Positions 7,406-15,700 of a stretch of 15,974 nucleotides of DNA are shown here, piece after piece. Numbering within the stretch: position 1 is the stretch's first letter; every line of letters begins with the position of its first letter. The notes under the pieces were generated by a model. The model searched no databases, was not told where the DNA came from, and was given only the letters and a program-made list of their open reading frames with translations. The DNA is from GCA-2786165 sp964625775 (GTDB taxonomy: Bacteria; Pseudomonadota; Gammaproteobacteria; Legionellales; Legionellaceae), in assembly GCA_964625775.1 (NCBI GenBank), contig CAZVEH010000052.1, positions 1 through 15,974 of the forward strand, in the 5' to 3' direction. The position numbers were made by a program, and so were the translations under genes.

Positions 7406-7692
7406 CTCCCAATTCACGAGTGATGATTTCACGAGCTTTACGATCAATGGTTCTTTGATTGGTTTTTAGTGATTTTGAAGGCATGCCTTTTTTTAAGAGA
7501 TCTTGAGCAAGCGCATAACCTTTGTGTCAAATACTCCTTTCATACTCGATTAGCCCAAATTCTAAAGCGCGTGCCTTGTTGAGATTTAACGCGGTAACCT
7601 ACAGAAATAATTACATCAAGGTTATAATGTTTGATTGAGTACTCTTTGCTATCGGAGGCAGTTGTCAAGGATTCCTTGACAACTGCCTCGTC
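7389..7692 (-). pseudogene. RhuM-family gene remnant with a nonsense codon and a frameshift
   Basis: On the minus strand the frame reads DEAVVKESLTTASDSKEYS, then IKHYNLDVIISVGYRVKSQ and GTRFRIWANRV. This is the conserved core of RhuM-family proteins (often listed as virulence RhuM; biochemical role not settled). A TGA (complement of 7540-7542) falls where a leucine is expected. KEYLTQ continues in the same frame, and one extra base at about 7521 shifts the rest, GYALAQDLLKKGMPSKSLKT to VLDGR, into another frame that ends at 7389. The N-terminal portion is missing or unrecognisable, with a TAA just upstream of DEAVV. The gene is dead. I do not recognise the segment after GYAL and it may come from another gene. 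Confidence 0.7.
7655..7689. repeat. 35-bp near-perfect palindrome inside the RhuM remnant
   Basis: Two 17-nt arms, GAGGCAGTTGTCAAGGA and its exact reverse complement, flank a single T. On the minus strand it lies in the reading frame and encodes EAVVKESLTTAS, part of the conserved RhuM core, so it may be a coding coincidence. It resembles the IS tip at 131 only in the short ttgacaa-tgcc element. No T-run follows on either strand. Confidence 0.85.
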
Positions 7693-7706
7693 AATTTAAA
7701 ATAAAT

Positions 7707-7728
7707 GCCACATTTGATCAAATTTGGC
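7707..7728. promoter_or_regulatory. Imperfect inverted repeat, possible operator of the NRPS operon
   Basis: GCCAcATTTGATCAAATtTGGC is a 22-bp palindrome with one mismatched pair. Its centre ATTTGATCAAAT (7712-7723) is perfect. It lies about 40 bases upstream of the -35 element proposed for the operon, a position that suits an activator or repressor. The assignment is by position and symmetry only. Confidence 0.35.
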
Positions 7729-7769
7729 AATTGTATCAATTTGATCGGGAGCTGAGAGGAAAACATTAG

Positions 7770-7798
7770 TTGACGGTTATTTTTTTTTTTTGTAGCAT
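7770..7798 (+). promoter_or_regulatory. Sigma70-like promoter for the kinase-exporter-NRPS operon
   Basis: TTGACG (7770-7775) and TAGCAT (7793-7798) are separated by the ideal 17 nt, with a T-tract filling the spacer. Initiation would fall near 7805, giving a leader of roughly 55 nt to the kinase start. A second possible -10, TATAAA at 7816-7821 with an upstream TGC (extended -10 pattern), could act alone or alternatively. The rest of 7693-7861 is non-coding. Confidence 0.5.
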
Positions 7799-7861
7799 CC
7801 GTGCAACTCAAGTGCTATAAAAAGCCGACGATTTTGGATAAATCTATAAAAGCAAAGGACT

Positions 7862-9013
7862 ATGCTCATTACACCGCTAACCAGAGTGCTGCAGAATTTT
7901 TGGCTATTTGGCAAACAGCAACGTATGATGACTAACTTAGGGATGGGAATGCCGTCACATTTTTATACAAGAGCCATTTTGGAGTGTAAGCACACTTCAG
8001 TATTTGATTCCCCTGTTGAGGCGCCTATTCATGCTCTTTTGAAGACGATGTTGCCTTCATGTCAAAATGCTGTGTTTACCCATGATCATCAATGTGCTGA
8101 GCAAAACCCAGCCTTTTACTTTATCAAGCGTTTCTCTGGGTTAACCAATGAAAACTATGGCGTAATTGCGAATCAAAATAAGTATGTTCTTAGGGTGTCA
8201 GGTTGCCTAGATCCTGATATTGACAGGAAAGCTGAATACGAAAGTATGCAGCTGTTTGCTAATCAGGGATACGCACAACTTCCAGTTTATTTTGATACAA
8301 GTAATGGAAATATGCTTAGACCTTATGCTGATGGTAAAGACTTGCATCCAGGCCTATTAACTGGTCAGTTAAATCAAAAAATCGCAAAATTTATGGCTGA
8401 TTTCCATCATAAAACTTTTCCTTTACCTCTATCCATGACTAGTTTACAACGTATGGAAAAACTGCATCACGCTTTGATCGAAAGAAACGTTAAATTGCCA
8501 GAAAACTATCAAAATCTTTATGAAAAAGCACTCATTGTAGAACATAAGCAACAATGTTTAAATTTGCCTTTGTGTGTATCGCATAATGACGCCCATCCAG
8601 GTAATTTTATCCAATATCCTGGTGATAAAATGATGCTCATAGATTTTGAGAATGCTGCAATGTCTTACCCGTCCTGGGATGTTTCTTATTTCGGAGTGTT
8701 TGCTAATTTAGATGTTGACGCGAAACTTAAGTTTATAGATTCGTATTTTGGTGCAACTAAACTTGAAAAACTTATAACGCGCAATAATTTTAAGAATAGT
8801 GTGATTGCTTATATGCCAATAGTCGAGTTTCATGGATTATTGCGTTTATTGTTGCGAGCTGGCAACCCAAATTTACTCTATAAACCTAAAGAAATTGACG
8901 ATTGGGTTTCTATTGCTGTCAAGAATACATGTAATGCATTTTCTGCTGAAATCATTCAAGAGGCGCTGCATTCTTTACCTGTAGAACCGTCATTTAAACC
9001 CAGTTATATATAG
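7862..9013 (+). CDS. Choline kinase/APH-like phosphotransferase
   Basis: This 383-residue cytoplasmic protein has the fold markers of the choline kinase (LicA)/aminoglycoside phosphotransferase group. They are a nucleotide loop region GLTNENYGV with KYVLRVSG (about residues 92-119), DIDRKAEYESM, the Brenner-type catalytic loop HNDAHPGN with H241, D243 and N248, and the metal-binding DFE at D261, followed by SYPSWDVSYF. The substrate is presumably a hydroxyl on a small molecule. As first gene of an NRPS operon it may phosphorylate the product for self-protection or as a tailoring step, but a choline-like substrate cannot be excluded. The ATG at 7862 has AAAGGA unusually close (2-3 nt), so a downstream ATG is possible. 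Homology begins well inside the protein. Confidence 0.8.
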   Translation: MLITPLTRVLQNFWLFGKQQRMMTNLGMGMPSHFYTRAILECKHTSVFDSPVEAPIHALLKTMLPSCQNAVFTHDHQCAEQNPAFYFIKRFSGLTNENYGVIANQNKYVLRVSGCLDPDIDRKAEYESMQLFANQGYAQLPVYFDTSNGNMLRPYADGKDLHPGLLTGQLNQKIAKFMADFHHKTFPLPLSMTSLQRMEKLHHALIERNVKLPENYQNLYEKALIVEHKQQCLNLPLCVSHNDAHPGNFIQYPGDKMMLIDFENAAMSYPSWDVSYFGVFANLDVDAKLKFIDSYFGATKLEKLITRNNFKNSVIAYMPIVEFHGLLRLLLRAGNPNLLYKPKEIDDWVSIAVKNTCNAFSAEIIQEALHSLPVEPSFKPSYI

Positions 9014-9034
9014 CTGAACACCTCAGTATGCTCT

Positions 9035-9042
9035 AGAAGGAG
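9035..9042 (+). promoter_or_regulatory. Ribosome binding site that fixes a TTG start
   Basis: AGAAGGAG lies 6 nt before the TTG at 9049. It is the strongest ribosome binding site in the operon and supports this rare start codon for the membrane protein. Confidence 0.75.
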
Positions 9043-9048
9043 AGTAGA

Positions 9049-10059
9049 TTGGTTAAACTAGTGATTAAACTTTTAGGTTTGCAACACAGCAAACCGCAGA
9101 TTTTTTTGGATGATATTTTGATTTTTGATATGGACTCGATAACAGCCCAAGATCATGCAACTACCAATATTATTCACATGAGAGACACACCCATTATCCA
9201 AGAAATTGTTTCAGGTGAAAAAACTACTATTGAGCTGGTTGATGATATTATTAGTAAAATCCTAAAAGCAGCAACGCCCCCTGATTTACATGGTACAAAT
9301 AGCAAATTTAATTATACTCTTGTTAATGATAGAGAAATGAGGTATGAACCTTATGCGAAGTTTGATTCTCGCACCCATACACAATTGACTTTTGATTTTG
9401 AGGTGCGGTTGAAAAAAAAATCTTGTACTTCTTTCTTTACGGTTAGTTTTGTCAGCGCATATTTTATTACAGCGGTGATGATGAGCATGTTTTATGCTCT
9501 TGGGGTTGCAGAATCTTCTCCAAAAGGTACTCAAAAATTCACCGCAGCTATGTCCGGCCTATCTTCTCTTGTTTTAACAATGTTGACTTTTACGTACTCA
9601 GGCGCTTTAGGATATATTCACGACGTGTCTCTATTGTTAAACCGAACGTTGTGCGATCGCGGGAATCAATTTGAATACTTGAAAAGTGAATTACATTCTT
9701 TATGTCAACTTAATCATTCCTCTTCACCTAACCACACATCCAGGATGAAAGAGAATTTAATTTTCTTAGGATTTAGCATTATAGTTTTGATAGGAGTGAC
9801 TTCAGGTAGTCTTACGATGTATCAGTCAATAAAGTCTCTTGGAGACAAGCCTGATTCGGTTCTTTCTAAAAAGTTTATTCCTTTTTTAGCCTATGGATTA
9901 GCAGCGTTTAATTTCATGGATGGCTTGATTGTGTATGAGAGCTTTGCTTGGCAGGCATCAAGAGAGTTAAGTAAAAATAGTTTATTCAAATGTGTGAATA
10001 AACGCTTGAAAATAGTTGATGATGAAGAAAAAAGAGTGGAAATGTCCTGCGCGGTTTGA
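9049..10059 (+). CDS. Four-helix membrane protein of unknown function in the NRPS operon
   Basis: I do not recognise this 336-residue protein. It has a hydrophilic N-terminal domain of about 120 residues, ending in a basic patch RLKKK. Four hydrophobic segments follow at about 127-151, 165-190, 236-258 and 275-300, arranged as two hairpins around a loop with charged and Ser/Asn-rich sequence. A short charged tail follows. No signal peptide, enzyme motif or transporter signature is evident. It starts 35 nt after the kinase gene and ends 26 nt before the ABC exporter gene, so it is almost certainly co-transcribed with both. A role in export, immunity or membrane anchoring of the pathway is possible but is only an inference from position. 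Confidence 0.75.
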   Translation: MVKLVIKLLGLQHSKPQIFLDDILIFDMDSITAQDHATTNIIHMRDTPIIQEIVSGEKTTIELVDDIISKILKAATPPDLHGTNSKFNYTLVNDREMRYEPYAKFDSRTHTQLTFDFEVRLKKKSCTSFFTVSFVSAYFITAVMMSMFYALGVAESSPKGTQKFTAAMSGLSSLVLTMLTFTYSGALGYIHDVSLLLNRTLCDRGNQFEYLKSELHSLCQLNHSSSPNHTSRMKENLIFLGFSIIVLIGVTSGSLTMYQSIKSLGDKPDSVLSKKFIPFLAYGLAAFNFMDGLIVYESFAWQASRELSKNSLFKCVNKRLKIVDDEEKRVEMSCAV

Positions 10060-10085
10060 CTTAAATACTGCATGAGAACTCAAAT

Positions 10086-11888
10086 ATGAGAACGCAATTT
10101 AATAAAAAAACAGTTAGTATCAGGCAGTTAGCTTCATTTTGGATGATACCGATCGCGCGTAATAAAGGTGTTGTGGTTTTAATATTAGCTACCATGAGTG
10201 TATGGTCTTTATTTGAGAGTTTTTTTCCGCTATTTATCAGTGAAACTGTCACGGCAATGAGTTCAAGTCATGCTCGTATCAGCAATACAGTGTTGCTCCT
10301 TGGCGTATACTATTGCGGGATGCTGGCTACACTCGAGTTGGCGATGAGACTTAATGAGTATATGCAGATTTTATTTCTACCTGCAGCATCTGCTATGATC
10401 AGACAGAATTTAATGCGCGCTCTTAGGGAGCATTCGATCGGGTTTTATCGTGATAGCTTTAGCGGTTCTTTGGTTTCTAAGATCGAGTTGGTTGTAAAAT
10501 CATTTGAAAATTTTTTTCGCTCTTCTATTAATGGATTTTATCCAGTATTGGTCATGTTTATCACATCAAGCGTGCTACTGTTTTTCACACTGCCTCTTTT
10601 CTCAATTATTTTTACCGTTTGGTTTGCATTACTAATATTTCAGACGTACTTCTTCTATAAAGATATGATAGAAAAATCGGAAAATTATGGCCACTCTAAT
10701 AGTATTCTTTTGGGCAGAATTTTAGACAATTTAAGAAATTTTTTATTGATTAGATTGTACTCAGGTGAAATTTTTGAAGAAAAAAATATTGAGACAATAC
10801 AGCAACAACAAGTGGATGACAACAAGGCAATGATGATATGTGTTTTTAGATTGCATATCTTACAAGGACTGACAACTGTGGTTGCAATGGTTGTCGTTTT
10901 TTTAATCTTAGCTCATCAATGGCGATTAGGACGAATTGATGCTGGTCAAGTGGCCTTTGTTTTGTTAACAGGCCTTGCCATGTCGAAAACTATTTTTTGG
11001 ACCTCTGAGAGGCTCATTCAGTCCATTCGCGAAATTGGTATCTCTAAACAAGCATTAGGTGATATTTTTTGCGATTCCATTGATAACAACAAAAAAAAGA
11101 ATCTTGCGGTGTTGCCGGATCTTAAAGAATTCAAAAATAGTTTGTCTCTTCGAGGGGTTTCGTATTACTACCCTGAAGTCAAAAAAGGTATTCATAATTT
11201 TTCCCTGGATATTAAAAAGGGAACAAAGCTGGGAATTATTGGTGCTTCAGGTAGCGGAAAATCAACACTTACTAGGTTGATCATGGGGTTAGATTCTGCG
11301 TGTGAAGGGAACATATTAATGGATGGTGTAGATTACGCTGATCTAGCTCAAACGCAAATAGCGCAGCGCATCTCAGTGGTATTTCAAGAACCATTACTAT
11401 TTTGCGATACGATTGAAAATAATATTGCTTATGGCACAGATGAGATAGATTATAATAGGCTTTATGAAGCTGCCAGAATCGCGTTGATTTCTGATTTTAT
11501 ATCCGAGCTCCCCATGCAATACCAAACCTTTATTGGTGAGTCAGGAGAAAAACTTTCGGTTGGTCAAAAGCAACGAATTTCTATTGCGCGTGCTATCTAC
11601 AAACGCGCAGATATTTTGATTCTAGATGAAGCTTCGTCCGCTTTAGATCCAGTGACAGAGTATCAATTATTCCAAAATTTAATCGAAGCTTATTCGGATT
11701 TAACTATTATTTCAATTGCCCATAGAATGTCAACCATGTTGTTTATGGACCAAGTCATCTATTTAGAACATGGTGTAATTAAATATATGGGGACACATCA
11801 ATCCTTATTGCAAAATAGACCTGAGTATCAGAAATTTTGGCGTACTCACCAAGTACTTAAGGTTTCAAATAGTGAGACAGTTGATTGA
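10086..11888 (+). CDS. ABC exporter, fused membrane and ATPase domains
   Basis: This 600-residue half-transporter of the MsbA/ABCB exporter type would work as a homodimer in the inner membrane. The first 310 residues or so form a transmembrane domain with several long hydrophobic helices. The ATPase domain carries Walker A GASGSGKS (386-393), Q-loop VFQEPLLF, signature LSVGQ (490-494), Walker B ILILDE (510-515) and the switch histidine H546 in AHRMST. All catalytic elements look intact. Its place between the membrane protein and the thioesterase in an NRPS operon suggests that it exports the peptide product. Similar proteins also move lipids, so specificity is not shown by sequence. No strong ribosome binding site precedes the ATG. 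Confidence 0.93.
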   Translation: MRTQFNKKTVSIRQLASFWMIPIARNKGVVVLILATMSVWSLFESFFPLFISETVTAMSSSHARISNTVLLLGVYYCGMLATLELAMRLNEYMQILFLPAASAMIRQNLMRALREHSIGFYRDSFSGSLVSKIELVVKSFENFFRSSINGFYPVLVMFITSSVLLFFTLPLFSIIFTVWFALLIFQTYFFYKDMIEKSENYGHSNSILLGRILDNLRNFLLIRLYSGEIFEEKNIETIQQQQVDDNKAMMICVFRLHILQGLTTVVAMVVVFLILAHQWRLGRIDAGQVAFVLLTGLAMSKTIFWTSERLIQSIREIGISKQALGDIFCDSIDNNKKKNLAVLPDLKEFKNSLSLRGVSYYYPEVKKGIHNFSLDIKKGTKLGIIGASGSGKSTLTRLIMGLDSACEGNILMDGVDYADLAQTQIAQRISVVFQEPLLFCDTIENNIAYGTDEIDYNRLYEAARIALISDFISELPMQYQTFIGESGEKLSVGQKQRISIARAIYKRADILILDEASSALDPVTEYQLFQNLIEAYSDLTIISIAHRMSTMLFMDQVIYLEHGVIKYMGTHQSLLQNRPEYQKFWRTHQVLKVSNSETVD

Positions 11889-12642
11889 AAATCATATGAA
11901 AACAAATATTATACAAAACATTCATGCTAATCCTGCTTCCAATAAAGCCATTATATGTTTGCCTTATGGGGGCGGTAGTTATTACGTTTTTCAGAATTGG
12001 AAAAATAGCTTTAAGAATCCTCCCAATATTTATGCAGTAGAATATCCGGGAAGAAACTCTAGACAGAATGACCCTTTTTTATTTACTTGCCGTGAAGTGG
12101 CTGAGGAAGCTTATTCAGAATTAGACACGATATTAAGTCGTTATGAAACAACATTATTTGGGCATAGTTTGGGTGGTGTTGTTGCTTATGAGATTGCAAA
12201 ACTAATATCGCATAAACAGCCATCCTTGCTAGCTGGTTTGATTATTTCTGGTACTAACCCACCACATAAAAGGAGAAAGCTTACCCCAATTAGTGATCTT
12301 TCTGATGACGCTTTTATCGAAAAAATCAGAGAGTACGGTGGGATAAGTAACGTTATTTTACAAGATAAGGAATTTTTGACATTTATCACCCCGGTTTTAA
12401 GAGCCGACTTTAAGTTGGTCGAAACCTATTATGATGATAGTTACTATCAATCTTTGCAAGTAGATATACAAACATTAGCTGGCGCTGAGGACCATTCTGT
12501 GTCCCCTGATACTGTTGCTGCGTGGCGAGATTGTACAGCTGGAACCTCATGTCATACTACTTTTCCGGGAAATCATTTTTTTATCCATGAACATGAAAAT
12601 AAAGTGATTAGTTTGATAGAAGAATTTTTACATCGTTCATAA
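11872..12642 (+). CDS. Type II thioesterase of the NRPS pathway
   Basis: This alpha/beta hydrolase of 256 residues belongs to the external (type II) thioesterases that remove wrong or stalled acyl groups from carrier proteins. The N-terminal motif ICLPYGGGSYYVFQNW is typical. The nucleophile lies in GHSLGG (S99), the acid is probably D207 in AGAEDHSV, and the histidine is H235 in FPGNHFF, so the triad is complete. The GTG at 11872 has AAGG 9 nt upstream and overlaps the ABC gene by 17 nt. An ATG at 11896, 7 nt after the ABC stop, would remove eight residues and is also possible. Either way translation is probably coupled to the exporter gene. Confidence 0.9.
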   Translation: MRQLIENHMKTNIIQNIHANPASNKAIICLPYGGGSYYVFQNWKNSFKNPPNIYAVEYPGRNSRQNDPFLFTCREVAEEAYSELDTILSRYETTLFGHSLGGVVAYEIAKLISHKQPSLLAGLIISGTNPPHKRRKLTPISDLSDDAFIEKIREYGGISNVILQDKEFLTFITPVLRADFKLVETYYDDSYYQSLQVDIQTLAGAEDHSVSPDTVAAWRDCTAGTSCHTTFPGNHFFIHEHENKVISLIEEFLHRS

Positions 12643-12736
12643 AAGTGAGTGATTCTTGAGCGGTTAATAGGTGTTGGTGATGTGTGTATTAAAGTAATGG
12701 ATTAAGTCAAACGGTTTATCTAGGAGAAGCGTTGAC

Positions 12737-15700
12737 ATGGACATAAAGTTGTTTGCTAATTTTGTTATGGACCCTATTGTTCCGTATATGCAGTTTTGGG
12801 AAAAACAGTTTTCAAATGCGTTTAGTATAAAGTATGCCGCATATGAGTCACTGTTCACAACGCTGATTGCATGGCAGCAACCGTATTTTGATGCACCAAA
12901 ATACTCCATTTTTTTAATTAAGAGCGATTGTTGGGGCGAAGAAGCGACTCAAAGACTAGAGAATATCGAAACATTTTTAAATTTGCTCAACCAAGCAGCG
13001 CTTGTGGCGCCAATAGCAAAATTTCACATTGTGTTTTTATCAGGTGAAGATCTTCCAGATAAAACACAGTTAGATATGTCATTAAGAAAATTTGATTTTC
13101 AACAAAATGTGTTATTTCATCATATTGATGAATTATATAAGCAAGAAAAATTAAGTCTTTTTTATGATCACTGGAGTGATGGTCAAGGCCATGTGCCTTA
13201 TTCAAAAGAAGGCTATGTAATTTTATCATATGCCTGTTGTCGTTTGATTTATCAATCAATTTTTTCCAAGATTAAAGTTATTTGTGTTGATTGTGATAAT
13301 ACACTTTGGGATGGGGTCTGTGCCGAAATTGGTGAAGATAATATCAAATTGTCGCCGCACCATATTTATTTGCAAAACTTTCTTTTGGAGCAAAAAAAAC
13401 AGGGAAAAATAATATGTTTGGTTAGTAAAAACAATCAAGAAGATGTGTTGAGTGTGTTTTCCAAAAATATTTCTAACATGCTTTTGACTTTAGAAGACGT
13501 TGTTGCCTATAAAATCAATTGGTTACCCAAATCAGAAAACATGATTTTGTTATCACAGTCTCTTGATTTGTCTATAGACTCTTTTGCGTTTATAGATGAC
13601 AGTCAGCATGAAATTGCGGAGGTGAATGCACACTGTCCACAAGTATTGACTTTTTTAGTGGACAGCTATCAACAGTTTTATTGGTTAGGAGAGGGCGCTT
13701 GGGCCTTCGATTTACTCACAGTTACGACAGAAGATGCCAATAGGACGCGCTATTATCAAACCAATCATGAACGCGCTCTTATGCGAGAATACACTACAAG
13801 TATGTCTGATTTTGTTAAAGCATTGCAAATTAATATTGATATATCGGCAGCGGAGCAGGCTGTTGTCTCACGTTTGAGCCAAATAACGCAACGTGTTACC
13901 CAATTTAACATTAATCCAGAGGAGATAAGCGAAGGGCAATTATTGGTATTGATGCAAAGTATAGAAACTCGAGTCTTTGCCATCCATGTTAAAGATAAAT
14001 TTGGTGACTATGGTTGTGTTGGGCTATTGGTTGTATGTATCGAAGAAAATAGTGCTATTGTTAAACAACTAATGTTGAGTTGTCGGGTTCTCTCCAGAGG
14101 GGTTGAGTTTGAAATAGCAAAGTTTATTGCTGAATATGCGCGTTCAAAAAACTGCAACATTGTGTCTTTCTGTTATAAGAAAAGCAATCGCAATAGACCT
14201 GCCTATCTTTTTTTGCAAAAACTACAAATAGCAGTCCATCAAGATGAATTATCTTATAAATTTTTGGCCAATGATTTATGTGATATTGACGTTTCTAATA
14301 TTTTGAACCAAACAGAAAAAGTAGATGCGCCAAATTTTTTGTCAGCGGATAAACCCAAAACACTATCGTTATTAGTTGAGAATAGACAAACCATTCATAA
14401 CTTTTTGGCTGTGCATTGCACACATGAAAACCTGATTAGCCAAATTATTGATAGTGATTCGCTTGGAAGCCCTTCTAAAAATGCTACGAGCAAAATAGTT
14501 GAGCAAGACTTAAGTTCTTTGGTAAGTTTTTTTTCTAGTATTTTTGCTTCATACTTAAATCAAGCCAATATTGGTTTAGATGATAACTTTTTTGACCATC
14601 ATGCTGGTAGCTCTTTAAATGCAGTACTCGCATTAGCGGAAATACGAAGAAAAACCAATTTTAAGATCACTTATCAGGGATTTTACAAAAATGCGACCCC
14701 AAAAAAATTGGCTGATTGGGTTGTTAATCAAAACCAGTGTAAAGAATTAAAGATTGCTGATTCGGCGATCAGGGTTGATGATGACGCACCATTTTCTGGG
14801 TTTAGTCTCAGTCCTGTCCAGCAAGCATATTTATTGGGTAGAAATGAGGTGTTTGATCTAGGAGGGGTTGCCGTTCACTCATATCGAGAATTTGATTTGG
14901 TTGAGTGTGATATCCAACGTTTAGAAAAAGCACTTAACCATTTGATAAGTCGGCATCCTGCTTTGCGAATGGTAATGGATATGGATAACGGTTTACAAAA
15001 AGTCATTCCCAACACTGTTTATTATAAGATTGCTGTCCATGATTACTCTCAGTGTAATTCGGAAGAGGCCAACTCCGGCTTAATGAAGGTGCGAAGTGAG
15101 TTAGAGACAGAGCTATTTGTCCTTGACCAATGGCCTCTATATAAAATTAACATTTCTAAAACCCGTGATTTTTATCGAATACATATGAGTTACGATTCTT
15201 TATTCCTTGATGGTTGGAGCATGCATGTTTTATTCCAGGAATTGGGTCAGTTTTACGATAACAATCATTTGGTGTTGCCTGAGATATCACTGACATTCAA
15301 AAGATGTATGGAAATTGAAGCGGCTTTATCGGAGGATGACTCTTATGAAGAGGATAAGAAATTTTGGTTGGCCAAAATGGGGGATTTTGGTAATAAGCCA
15401 TCCCTACCCTTATCATCGTCCGTAAATCTGATAGGCATTCCTAAGTTTTTACGAGAGGAGCAGAAAATACTTTTTGGGGTATGGTCGAAAATTAAAAAGT
15501 ATAGTCGCGTTATTAACGTATCTCCGGCAAGTATTTTAACTGGTTTGTTTTTGGACTTACTCTACACATGGAGTGCTACCTCCAAAGTCAATTTAAATTT
15601 AACTTTATTTAATCGCAAGATTAATCATCCAGATATTGCAAATGTACTTGGTGATTTTACTTCCATTATGTTGTTGGCTTTTGATTACGAGAGCATGTCA

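Noticed and set aside
7655..7689. Palindrome as a rho-independent terminator or IS end
   Set aside because: No T-run follows on either strand, no transposase is nearby, and the sequence lies in the RhuM reading frame.
12664..13983. Minus-strand open frames inside the synthetase region
   Set aside because: The plus strand here reads FkbH and carrier motifs without interruption; the minus frames show no recognisable content.
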